NCBI GenBank assembly: GCA_964493245.1
Contig: CAZBNB010000010.1
Coordinates: 15,690 to 79,689 of the forward strand
DNA from: CAZBNB01 sp964493245
GTDB taxonomy: Bacteria; Pseudomonadota; Gammaproteobacteria; Legionellales; Legionellaceae
Length of the DNA stretch: 64,000 nucleotides
Direction of reading: 5' to 3'
Position 1 is the stretch's first letter; the number at the start of each line of letters is the position of its first letter. Both the position numbers and the translations under genes were made by a program. Shown in pieces: positions 27,966 through 36,124 of this stretch. A model generated the notes under the pieces. The model was given only the letters and a program-made list of their open reading frames with translations, was not told the DNA's origin and did no database searches.

Positions 27966-27994
27966 TTGCGATTATATTCATATTGTAATATAAT
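27966..27994 (+). promoter_or_regulatory. sigma70-type promoter of the alpha/beta hydrolase gene
   Basis: TTGCGA (27966-27971), 17-bp spacer, TATAAT (27989-27994). Transcription is expected near 28001, about 31 nt before ATG 28032. A dyad ATTATATT / AATATAAT (27971-27978 and 27987-27994) covers the spacer and the -10 box and could be an operator. Confidence 0.7.
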
Positions 27995-28031
27995 TGAACA
28001 ATTAAAGCGCAGTCAACGGGTGGAATAAGCG

Positions 28032-29138
28032 ATGGAATATCAAGCCCCTAACCCGTACGATGTACAAGATTCCATTTCCCCGTCATATTTTTTATCTATC
28101 CCCCCATTGGAACTTATTACACAAGCTATCGGTCGATTAGTCATACCGGCACAGTCACGTCTATTACAAGATATTAGTCCGCGTCGCAGATTACAGCTCG
28201 CTGATCAACATGAGTTGCAGATTGATATTGGACTACGTGTATTTACACATGATGAGGCAGTTCTTGATACGGTAGAAATGACGCCTATTTCTCAACGCAC
28301 CATTGCGATGACAGATAGGCGTTTCATCATCAAATTCAATGGAAATGGTGAACAATATCTAGATCGCATTGAACAATATGCGCTTGATGCAGATACACTA
28401 CAAATGACGGTTATTGGTTTTGATTGCCGAGGGGTTGGCAAGAGCAAAAAAATACCGAATGTTTTCCAAGATTTAGTGACAGATGGAATCGCGCAAGTAC
28501 AAAGATTATTGGATAACGGCGCAAATCCTAAACACATCCTTTTAGATGGCTACTCTTTAGGTGGTGCTGTAGCAACCATGGTTGCCCAACATTTTCACAA
28601 AAAAGGACTTCCTGTCTATTTGTGGAATGATCGCTCATTTGCTACCGTTGGAAAAGCAGCTACTGGACTTTTTTCTCCTAAAGAGCTGCCCGCGGTTTTT
28701 GCAAATCCGATTGAATTCTCTATTGGACTAGCCATTTCGAATGTGATGCAATTTAATGGCTGGGATGAAAACATTGCTGCAGCTTATAGCTCTATTCCAG
28801 AGCATTATAAAGGTTATATGGTTATTGCAAAAAAATCTGAGAAACTTGAAAAGCCTGCAGAGCGTCAATCAGATGGTGATGGTATGATATCGCATCAAGC
28901 TTCTCTACATAAAGCGATTAAAGCAGAGGAAATAGAACGCAAAAATCGAACAATGTATAAGGTTCTGGCGCGTAATACGTTTTTGAACAAAGGCGGACAT
29001 AATTACTTGAGGCGGGAATTAATTTCTAAAGATAAACCAGAAAAATCAGGGCAAGATCTATTCGAGAGTTTCGCCAGTAGATTGAATATACCTGATACGC
29101 CGGATACGCAGGAAGAACCCAAGCGTATGCACATTTAG
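28032..29138 (+). CDS. alpha/beta hydrolase, effector-like
   Basis: 368 residues with no signal peptide. An alpha/beta-hydrolase core is visible: strand plus turn 'FIIKFNGNGEQYLDRIEQYA', 'VIGFDCRGVGKSKKIP', then the nucleophile elbow 'LLDGYSLGGAVATMVAQHF' (GYSLGG serine, about residue 176), and a late 'GGHNYLRRELI' that could supply the catalytic histidine. The layout 'FNGNGE... FDCRGVGKS... GYSLGGAVA' resembles the SidB/SdbA group of Legionella Dot/Icm substrates; this resemblance is from memory. The C-terminus is polar and acidic ('DTPDTQEEPKRMHI'). It has its own promoter and follows an AT-rich spacer. Likely an esterase, lipase or acyl-transferase; the substrate is unknown. Confidence 0.78.
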   Translation: MEYQAPNPYDVQDSISPSYFLSIPPLELITQAIGRLVIPAQSRLLQDISPRRRLQLADQHELQIDIGLRVFTHDEAVLDTVEMTPISQRTIAMTDRRFIIKFNGNGEQYLDRIEQYALDADTLQMTVIGFDCRGVGKSKKIPNVFQDLVTDGIAQVQRLLDNGANPKHILLDGYSLGGAVATMVAQHFHKKGLPVYLWNDRSFATVGKAATGLFSPKELPAVFANPIEFSIGLAISNVMQFNGWDENIAAAYSSIPEHYKGYMVIAKKSEKLEKPAERQSDGDGMISHQASLHKAIKAEEIERKNRTMYKVLARNTFLNKGGHNYLRRELISKDKPEKSGQDLFESFASRLNIPDTPDTQEEPKRMHI

Positions 29139-29181
29139 TTTTATAAGAGAAAAATGATGTTCATTAATCCTTGGCAAGCAA

Positions 29182-29997
29182 ATGCCCGAATTACCTGAAG
29201 TTGAAACAACCCTCCGTGGTTTAAGACCCTATATTGATCGCCAAAGCATTGTGAATGTGGTGGCTCGGCGTCGTCAATTACGTTGGCCTATTCCGGATGA
29301 TTTTGAAAAGCGATTACTGAATCAAACCATTGAAAGCTTATCTCGTCGCGGTAAATATCTGTTGCTTCAGTTGCAGCAAGAAACGCTGATGATACATTTA
29401 GGTATGTCTGGGCGCTTGTGTTTGATGACGGAAGCATCGCTAATCGGGCCCCATGATCACATCGATATCGCTTTTTCCAATCATCAGATTTTACGTTATA
29501 CCGATCCCAGACGCTTTGGAGCCATGTTGTTAACGGCTTGTCCTAACGAACATCCCCTGTTAAAAAGCTTAGGTGTTGAGCCCCTTTCAACGGATTTAAC
29601 CACAGATTATTTGCTCAATTGTACTAAAAATCGCCGTATGGCTATCAAATCTTTACTGATGAATAGCCATTTTATTGTTGGCATTGGTAACATTTATGCG
29701 GCAGAAATATTATTTCTTGCTGGGATTCACCCGATGATGCCCGCACATGCACTCATACCCATCCAAGCCGCGCGTTTGATTGAATATATTCAGCAAGTGC
29801 TTGCCAAAGCAATTGCACAAGGTGGAACGACACTGAAAGATTTTGTAAACAGTGAGGGTAAACCTGGTTATTTTTCACAACAATTAAATGTTTATGGGCG
29901 CGCTGGCCAAGCTTGTTACCAATGTGGACAATCGTTACAACAGATCACTTTGGGGCAGCGTAGTACGGTGTTTTGTCACCATTGTCAGATTTTTTAG
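29182..29997 (+). CDS. mutM: formamidopyrimidine-DNA glycosylase
   Basis: Bifunctional glycosylase/AP lyase that removes 8-oxoguanine and Fapy lesions; 271 residues. The N-terminus MPELPEVETT supplies the catalytic Pro2 and Glu3. The conserved lysine is in 'LSRRGKYLLL'; 'HLGMSGRL' and 'NSHFIVGIGNIYAAEILF' (helix-two-turns-helix) follow. The C-terminal zinc finger is 'CYQCGQSLQQI' and 'FCHHCQIF'. ATG 29182 is fixed by the invariant N-terminus. It appears monocistronic. Confidence 0.97.
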   Translation: MPELPEVETTLRGLRPYIDRQSIVNVVARRRQLRWPIPDDFEKRLLNQTIESLSRRGKYLLLQLQQETLMIHLGMSGRLCLMTEASLIGPHDHIDIAFSNHQILRYTDPRRFGAMLLTACPNEHPLLKSLGVEPLSTDLTTDYLLNCTKNRRMAIKSLLMNSHFIVGIGNIYAAEILFLAGIHPMMPAHALIPIQAARLIEYIQQVLAKAIAQGGTTLKDFVNSEGKPGYFSQQLNVYGRAGQACYQCGQSLQQITLGQRSTVFCHHCQIF

Positions 29998-30282
29998 TCA
30001 CTCGTATGATGACGATATGTGAAACCGAAAAGGAGGAGATGAGCAGTCAGTGTTCACGCCTATTCACCGAACGGCTGTATCTGGCGCATCTCGGGTGAAA
30101 AATCTGTCTCACAATGCTCACATACCGACGTATGCCGCACTGGCTCAACAAATTGTTCGCTCTCAACCCGCACTCAAATCCAAGCGTTCACCAAGAAGCA
30201 AGCCCTCCGCTTGAGCGTTTACGATGAAAGTGGTCGAGGCTGTGCTATATGATATTCAACGGAGAAAGTAATCTAGAAATGC
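29998..30282. other. gene-free spacer between convergent genes
   Basis: 285 bp between mutM (+) and the large TPR gene (-), with no supported gene. It is less AT-rich than the neighbouring accessory DNA and reads like an old intergenic repeat or decayed sequence. A segment at about 30185-30240 (reverse strand) shares short blocks with 55930-55975 (CGTAAACG followed some 43-45 bp later by GATTTGAG), but the similarity is too weak to call a repeat. I see no clear terminator. Confidence 0.4.
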
Positions 30283-33200
30283 TCAACAACTGAATAGACT
30301 CATATCCTCTTCGAGATCCCAGGATTCATCTGGTTTTTTTTCACTCGATAAATCATCTTGTTCTTGTTCTTGTTCTTGTTCTTGTTCGTTTGAGGGGGCT
30401 TCTTGAAACAATCTTATTTTGTATGTCCCAGAAGTTGATTGGTTAACCAAGGACATAGTTTCTTCTGTTTCTAGGGTTGTCATCGCTTGGCTTTCATGAT
30501 GAATCGACATTTCTTTTAATGCGTTTTGACCCAAGTTGCGTAAATTTTCTGTTAAAAGAGGATCATCGCTGTCATAAGGTTCTTGTTGATACACGCCTTC
30601 GTAGCATTGTCTAGCCTTTTCATTTATCCCTAAATTTTGATAACTTTTGCCACAATAAAAGAGTATTTCTCTTTGTGAGCTATTTGTTTCAGCAAAATAA
30701 TTGCCAAGAATAATTTTATTCAATATGACAGCGGTGGTATGGTAATCCTCTTGGATGTAACTAATAATCGCCAACATGTAACTATTTTGTGTCGACTGAC
30801 TAATGGACGCGTTGTTAATTGCCTTGTAGTAAAATTGTAGAGAAAAATCAATCCAGTCTTTCTCCTGAGACACTTGTGATTCTAATGATAAATACGCTGG
30901 CGTTGTTTTCTCAATTACTCCAAATAATTCTCGTATAAATTTTAGTGCGCATGCGTGGCTATTAACTAAAAATGCCAGTTTATTTAATGCATCAAATTTG
31001 CCAGGCGATCCAAAAGCTCTCATATCAATTTTTTGTAATGCTGTTAAGTAATGTTGTTTAGCAAGCTCTATCTGTTTTTGTGATATTGCAAGATCCGCCA
31101 AGATGCAATATGTTTGATGTTCATTAGGAAGCAAACTCATGCAGGTCAATAAGCAAACGTAGGCTTTGTATTCCTCAATAATGATTTGCTGGGTAACTTG
31201 ACTCAAGTGTATGATTTCTTGTGCTTCAGAAGAGAGAAATAAGCTTGATAACTGTTGAGATATTATTTCAAAAAAAGCAGTTGACTCCATAAAAAGGGCT
31301 TGAGAGCCAGTTGTAGGGCTGACAGTTTGTGTAGTCAGATCATTTAAGAGGATTGTTGGATCTAATTGATAACCTAACGCATGCATCTTTTTTGCATATT
31401 CGTCCCTCCCTCTTTTGGCCAATATTTGATGATTTTCTCCTAACGCCAGATAGCATGAGGCTACTATGTTAAAATAATCTTTTTTGAGCGAAATATTTTT
31501 AGAGGCCATATATATGTCTTTTGCCGCTTGATAATCATTGATTACCTTTTCTGTTGCTTGAGAATCTTTTTTAGCAATGACTTCATATATTTGTCCACGT
31601 TGGTAAAGCGAAAAAAATAAATGATGCTCATAAGATATTGATGTGTTTTTTTGTGCTGGTAAGTAATCCTTGTTATAAGTGGTTTCATCTATACTAACTA
31701 GAAAATCACACCAACCTATTGTGGCAGTATAATTGCCAGTGACGAAATATAATGCGATTAATTTTCTATAAACGGGTAAATCCTTTTTATCGAGTTTAAT
31801 CATATCGAGATATTTTGCGATAGCTTCTTCATATCGCTCTTCTTGTCCATATTGACTTGCTTCTTGAGACAGCGATGCCAGTTGAGCTGCTTTTTCAGCT
31901 TTTAGACGAGCAACGACAGCGATTGCTTCTTGTCTTTTTTCGATACTTGCAACCGCTAATATCATATCGTCTGCATCGATTTTTTTCGATTCCGCTTCTC
32001 GAATGGCTCTCTGATAATATTCCTTTGCATCCTGATAGGATTTGTTTTTTTCATAAGCCTCCGCTATGCGGGCGGCGATCGTTTTTTTGCCATAATGGTG
32101 CGCACATTTTTCGGATGGACTTTCTAATATTGTTTTCAGTGTCTTTATTCCGCTGTTATGCTCGTTTAAATCAAATTGAATTTCTGTAATACGGATGTGG
32201 GCATCGGAATATTTTTGTATCTGTAAATGACAAATGGCTTTTGAATAGCATTCGATTAAAAATTTAAGTAAATCGATTTCTGTCGATATGTTTGGATTCG
32301 ATAGTTGATAGCTGGGTTTATCTTGATAAATCTGCTTGCGTAGGGTTTCTGCTAAGGAATAATAGTTTTTATAGGAGCGTACTTTTAGTGTCTCTTCTTT
32401 TTTAGATAAATAAGTTCGGTAGTGTTTTTTGGCAGCAGAAAAATTTCCTTTCTTTTGCTCGCGAAAGCCTTCAGCGAGATCGCTGTTATTTTTGTCAGAA
32501 TCTGTTTTTCTAGAAATAAGGGCTGTTTTTGGTCGTGATGGTAATAATTGTAAATCCGCCCCGACACTATCAAGATTAGCATCGAATGTTATCTTATCTA
32601 TGCTTTTCGGTATTGCAGGGATGCGGGGGCTTTTGGCTTTGTTTTTTACTTTTTTCACTCTCTTGGTTACACGATGAATCAGGTTTGTTTTCTCATGCGC
32701 GTCTTTTTGTTCCTGAGTGATTTGTAAAATATTTGCCAGTGTTTCAGATAAGATGATGTTATCAAAAGGGTTTTTTTCTAAAGCTTTTTTGTAAAAAATA
32801 CTTGCTTGGGTATATTTTCCTATCATCACGTTATATAGACTTGTGTACTCTTTTCGCCAATTTTCGGTTTGAGTTTTTAAAGAAGTGTTTTTTTTAAGAC
32901 GCTCAGACATGTTTTGATACTGTTGACGGGATAACTCCACCATGTTTTTATTTTTTTCAGCTTCTATTTGCGCTGATTTTGCTAAGCCTATATAGGCATT
33001 TGGTAAATCAGGATGTCTTTCTTGTGCGGATTGAAAATAAAAAATAGCATCCAAGGTGTTTTCGTATGGGGGTGTTAAAAAATATTGGCCTTGTTGGCAA
33101 AGTACGTCATAAGAGATATCTTTTTCAATTATAAATGGTGCGGGTGTTGATTTTGTAGGCCATTTTTTTGGTGTTTTTGACGTGATAAAGTAATACGAAC

Positions 33201-35016
33201 TATTAGCGAAGCTATTTTTACTTGCTGCTGTTTGGCGATCATCGATGTGTTCAACTTTGATGATCATGACAGCATTTTTTTCATTGGATTGCGGGGTGAT
33301 CCCATCCGTGCAAGTGCTATTTGTGTCAGTGGATTCTGATGCGATTTTGTTCATGTTGGTAATATAGGCGTAGGAGGATTTTTGAGGCCCGAGCACCGCA
33401 TGCGGCGGATCCATTTCTGCTTCATTGGATTGTTCTGTGAGTCCATCTGTGGCGGTGCTATTTGTGTCAGTGGATTCTGACACGATTTTGTTCATGTTGA
33501 TAATATAGGCGTAGGAGGGTTTTTGAGGCCCGAACACCGCATGAGGGGGATCAATTTCTGCTTCATTGGATTGTTCTATAAGTCCATCTGTGGCAGTGCT
33601 ATTTGCGTTAGTGGGTTTTGATGTGATTTTTCTCGTGTTGACAATCTCGGCGTAAGAAGGTTTTTGAGGTATGTTTGCAACAGCACCATCAACGTTGATT
33701 AATAAGTTGTATTCTTTTTCAAGTTGGGTCAATAGTTCTCTATGTGATTGATCAATTGCGGCCGTGAGAATTTCGTCAGGCGAATAATTGCGTTTACGCT
33801 TGTGTGTTTCAGGTTCGATTTTTTTAACTAGATTAGGCTTGATTTGACCTTTTGACTCCACCACAGTTGATTTTGCAAAGAGTGCTTCTTGAGGAATTAA
33901 AATGGTTGGCTGAGAAAGACTGGTGAGATGTCTTCCAAAAAGCGGATCGGCATAAACCATCGACTTAACTTGTACCCAATGTAGTGCATAATACCATAGA
34001 GAGGGATGATAATTGGATGGGTTCTCATCAATAATGATAGCAACTTTTTCGATTAAATAGCGTTGTAGTTTCAGTGCGCTTTCAGATGGCGGAATAGTGT
34101 ATCCAAATAACTGATCAAACAATTGAAAATGTAGGAGGTTTTGTAGATTAAGAAACGCATGACCATAAAAAAATGACAATTTGAGATCGTGATAAAGTCT
34201 ATCGGGTCGTACTGTTGAAAAAATGGATTTATTTTCACTCACATAATCGTGAATCGATTGTTGACATGCCGCGGATATAGGAATGGCAGAAGTGGGGAAT
34301 ACGCGTATCGTGCGCATTAAAATGGACGGGTCTCTTTTTATTTTATCCGGATATAAATAATTAAGCACGTTATGGTAATAATCATCACTTGCTTGTTGAC
34401 TGTAAAAGCCGAGAAGATTTTTATTTATACTAAAATGAACACCACCTAAAGCAAAATCGACTTCATGTGCATGCTCATAAGCGCTGCCCGTTGAAAAGAT
34501 AATATCTACAGGAAATTTGTCTATTGTTATTTTCAAAACATTGCGGCTGGTTATTTCTATACCACAGAAATCATAGTTAGATCCGCCAGACTCTATCCGA
34601 TCAGTCGATTTGGATGGTGTTTGTTGCCGTGTCTGAGATGAATTCTCTAAGTGTTTATGATGGGTTTTTTTATAAGCATCAATTAATCGAGTGTTTTTTT
34701 TGTTAAGAAGGTCTATTAGCGCTGACACAAGATTGCATTCTAAATCTTTAGATGAAGGCGAGGGAGCATTAGATGGATCCTTTTTATGTTTGAGATAACG
34801 AAATAAAGCATCTATTTCTTGTGCGGAGCAATCGCCAACAAAAAAGTCTAAGTCATTGGGATGTATTTTATAAATAGCACCACCATATAGAAGCGGGTCA
34901 ATTGTATACTGCCATAGGCTTTTAGCCAGTTGCTGTGCAATCTCTTTTAAAAATGGATTTTGATAGCAAATAGGTAATATTGGTAAAGAGTGGGTGATTT
35001 CAGTGTTGTTATGCAT
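30283..35016 (-). CDS. nucleotidyltransferase-TPR fusion protein (candidate effector)
   Basis: 1,577 residues, no signal peptide. Residues about 30-310 resemble class II nucleotidyltransferases (poly(A) polymerase/CCA-adding type): 'LLYGGAIYKIHPNDLDFFVG' supplies the GG (45-46) and DLD (55-57) of the catalytic head. 'KRDPSILMRTIRVF' (227-240) matches the 'DP.R.LRA.RF' block, and 'RPDRLYHDLKLSFFYGH' matches the neck helices. The expected RR(D/N)F...NAL motif is not obvious. Residues about 450-581 hold a 47-residue repeat (three units). From about 640 onward there are many TPR-like helices ('YIGLAKSAQIEAEKN', 'YYQRAIREAES', 'YEEAIAKYLDMIKLDKKDLP', 'ARQCYEGVYQQEPYD'). The C-terminus is strongly acidic (EQ repeats, then 'DESWDLEEDMSLFSC'), like the E-block signals of Dot/Icm substrates. 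A -10-like TATAAT lies on the minus strand at 35055-35050. It probably acts in a host cell; that is inference. Activity is unproven. Confidence 0.75.
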   Translation of the reverse strand: MHNNTEITHSLPILPICYQNPFLKEIAQQLAKSLWQYTIDPLLYGGAIYKIHPNDLDFFVGDCSAQEIDALFRYLKHKKDPSNAPSPSSKDLECNLVSALIDLLNKKNTRLIDAYKKTHHKHLENSSQTRQQTPSKSTDRIESGGSNYDFCGIEITSRNVLKITIDKFPVDIIFSTGSAYEHAHEVDFALGGVHFSINKNLLGFYSQQASDDYYHNVLNYLYPDKIKRDPSILMRTIRVFPTSAIPISAACQQSIHDYVSENKSIFSTVRPDRLYHDLKLSFFYGHAFLNLQNLLHFQLFDQLFGYTIPPSESALKLQRYLIEKVAIIIDENPSNYHPSLWYYALHWVQVKSMVYADPLFGRHLTSLSQPTILIPQEALFAKSTVVESKGQIKPNLVKKIEPETHKRKRNYSPDEILTAAIDQSHRELLTQLEKEYNLLINVDGAVANIPQKPSYAEIVNTRKITSKPTNANSTATDGLIEQSNEAEIDPPHAVFGPQKPSYAYIINMNKIVSESTDTNSTATDGLTEQSNEAEMDPPHAVLGPQKSSYAYITNMNKIASESTDTNSTCTDGITPQSNEKNAVMIIKVEHIDDRQTAASKNSFANSSYYFITSKTPKKWPTKSTPAPFIIEKDISYDVLCQQGQYFLTPPYENTLDAIFYFQSAQERHPDLPNAYIGLAKSAQIEAEKNKNMVELSRQQYQNMSERLKKNTSLKTQTENWRKEYTSLYNVMIGKYTQASIFYKKALEKNPFDNIILSETLANILQITQEQKDAHEKTNLIHRVTKRVKKVKNKAKSPRIPAIPKSIDKITFDANLDSVGADLQLLPSRPKTALISRKTDSDKNNSDLAEGFREQKKGNFSAAKKHYRTYLSKKEETLKVRSYKNYYSLAETLRKQIYQDKPSYQLSNPNISTEIDLLKFLIECYSKAICHLQIQKYSDAHIRITEIQFDLNEHNSGIKTLKTILESPSEKCAHHYGKKTIAARIAEAYEKNKSYQDAKEYYQRAIREAESKKIDADDMILAVASIEKRQEAIAVVARLKAEKAAQLASLSQEASQYGQEERYEEAIAKYLDMIKLDKKDLPVYRKLIALYFVTGNYTATIGWCDFLVSIDETTYNKDYLPAQKNTSISYEHHLFFSLYQRGQIYEVIAKKDSQATEKVINDYQAAKDIYMASKNISLKKDYFNIVASCYLALGENHQILAKRGRDEYAKKMHALGYQLDPTILLNDLTTQTVSPTTGSQALFMESTAFFEIISQQLSSLFLSSEAQEIIHLSQVTQQIIIEEYKAYVCLLTCMSLLPNEHQTYCILADLAISQKQIELAKQHYLTALQKIDMRAFGSPGKFDALNKLAFLVNSHACALKFIRELFGVIEKTTPAYLSLESQVSQEKDWIDFSLQFYYKAINNASISQSTQNSYMLAIISYIQEDYHTTAVILNKIILGNYFAETNSSQREILFYCGKSYQNLGINEKARQCYEGVYQQEPYDSDDPLLTENLRNLGQNALKEMSIHHESQAMTTLETEETMSLVNQSTSGTYKIRLFQEAPSNEQEQEQEQEQDDLSSEKKPDESWDLEEDMSLFSC
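30357..30387. repeat. TTCTTG hexanucleotide tandem repeat (EQ)n
   Basis: Four perfect TTCTTG units (30361-30384) with flanking partial units encode alternating Glu-Gln in the C-terminal tail of the TPR protein. Because the unit is 6 bp, slippage changes tail length by two residues without a frameshift. Confidence 0.9.
33274..33669 (-). repeat. three tandem 141-bp coding repeats (47 aa)
   Basis: Units run 33669-33529, 33528-33388 and 33387-33274 (the last truncated to 38 residues). Each starts PQKxSYA and contains STDTNSTxTDG-type and SNEAExDPPHAV-type segments. The phase is exactly 141 bp, as shown by the recurring TTTGAGG at 33663, 33522 and 33381. Units 2 and 3 are more alike than unit 1. 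The repeat is Ser/Thr/Asn-rich and probably a disordered linker between the nucleotidyltransferase head and the TPR body. Confidence 0.9.
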
Positions 35017-35296
35017 CTTGCTATCGAGTTAAGATATCAGTTTTGTTGAATTATACATCAAAGACGGCAACAAATGATCATTTTATATGATTTTATTTTT
35101 TTGACTCGTGTTGGGTTTTCTGGGTGCTGGCTATAAGGCAAGACATCTGGTGACAAGATGGTGTTGAGTATGAACACATTCCTAAAAAATGACATTGCTT
35201 GACCTCGATGTTTTTAGAAGTCATGTCCTAATGAAATTGTCGGAAATTCTGCTACTATGAAAGAGGCAGTTCAATGAATTAGCAACGGAGGCGAAA

Positions 35297-35671
35297 ATGA
35301 AAGTGAGCAATACCGTATGTTGGGTTGATATTCCGGTTCATGATCTTGATAGAGCGATTGCGTTTTATGGGCATGTTTTCAATGAACCGGTAAAAAAATA
35401 CGATGAACATGGTTTCGTGTTTGGTTTATTACCCCATACCGATAACAATGTTTCGGGTTGTTTGTGCATAAAAGATGATTGCAAACCATCTCAAAACGGT
35501 CCTTTGGTTTATTTTAATGTAGAAGGGCGTTTAGATCATGCACTTAAAGCGGCGCTGGCGCATGGCGGTAAACTTTTAAAAGAGAAAAAACAAATAGGGC
35601 CATATGGGCATCGAGCGGTGATATTAGATACAGAAGGCAATGCGATTGCGCTCTATTCTAAAGAGGCTTAG
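35297..35671 (+). CDS. VOC (glyoxalase/bleomycin resistance) family protein
   Basis: 124 residues forming one vicinal-oxygen-chelate domain of two beta-alpha-beta-beta-beta halves: 'VCWVDIPVHDLDRAIAFYGHVF' at the start and 'YFNVEGRLDHALKAALAHGGKLLKEKKQIGPYGHRAVILDTEGNAIALYS' at the end. Members bind a metal and act as lyases, dioxygenases or resistance proteins; the substrate cannot be assigned. ATG 35297 follows GGAGGCG. It stands alone in a 280-bp-plus spacer from the divergent TPR gene and ends at a likely terminator. Confidence 0.88.
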   Translation: MKVSNTVCWVDIPVHDLDRAIAFYGHVFNEPVKKYDEHGFVFGLLPHTDNNVSGCLCIKDDCKPSQNGPLVYFNVEGRLDHALKAALAHGGKLLKEKKQIGPYGHRAVILDTEGNAIALYSKEA

Positions 35672-35688
35672 ATCTTGCTGTGAAAATG

Positions 35689-35730
35689 AGCTGCTGAGAG
35701 ACGTTACCGTATGCTCAGCGGCTATTTTTA
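35689..35730 (+). terminator. Rho-independent terminator after the VOC gene
   Basis: Stem AGCTGCTGAG (35689-35698) with CTCAGCGGCT (35714-35723), ten pairs including one G-T, 15-nt loop, followed by ATTTTTATG. It lies 18 nt after the stop. Confidence 0.65.
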
Positions 35731-35785
35731 TGACAGTGACTATCATTGAAGATAAGAGAATCATACAAAATCAAAGGAGGGAGCT

Positions 35786-36028
35786 ATGTTGCGTGCTTTC
35801 TATGCTGGCTGTGTTTTATTGACCCTATTCGCTTGTTCTGCCGCAAATGCATCTGCAGCCGCGGAAGGCGGCTTTGCAAGTGAGGGCAGTGGATCTTGCC
35901 AGTGTTTTGCTCCAACTTGTGGAGGGGCTGTTGATAAAGTGCCCGTCTGTGAGGAGACTTGCACAAAAGGCAGTTATACGAACTGTTGTTCTAAGTTTAG
36001 GTGTGTTCCCGCAAAATTGGCGCCATAG
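35786..36028 (+). CDS. small secreted cysteine-rich protein (unknown)
   Basis: 80 residues. ATG 35786 follows AAAGGAGGGAG, a near-perfect ribosome-binding site. The N-terminus MLRAFYAGCVLLTLFACSAANASA is an export signal; 'LTLFAC' could be a lipobox (Cys17), otherwise signal peptidase I cleavage after ASA is likely. The mature part has eight cysteines in a compact pattern ('SCQCFAPTCGG', 'PVCEETCTKG', 'NCCSKFRC'), suggesting a disulfide-knotted extracytoplasmic protein. Not a family I recognise. The other frames here are shadows. Confidence 0.75.
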   Translation: MLRAFYAGCVLLTLFACSAANASAAAEGGFASEGSGSCQCFAPTCGGAVDKVPVCEETCTKGSYTNCCSKFRCVPAKLAP

Positions 36029-36124
36029 TATTAAAGTGCAGAGGGCTACATAACATTTCGAGATTGGTATTTATTTGTAATTTAGAATATCATCTGGTAC
36101 CCAATATGTAGACTCCTATGGCTT

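Noticed and set aside
27778..27993. 71-codon ORF upstream of the alpha/beta hydrolase
   Set aside because: No ribosome-binding site, runs through the hydrolase promoter, and composition simply follows AT-rich DNA.
29998..30282. Possible shared intergenic repeat with 55886-55999
   Set aside because: Only two short blocks match (CGTAAACG and GATTTGAG, with similar spacing); identity is too low to claim without an alignment.
30357..30387. Possible CRISPR-like or phase-variation repeat
   Set aside because: It is a coding hexanucleotide (EQ) tract; no spacers, and length changes stay in frame. No CRISPR array is present in the window.
35160..35235. Apparent palindrome around CATTCCTAAAAAATGACAT upstream of the VOC gene
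   Set aside because: Arms do not align beyond a few bases when read against the reverse complement.
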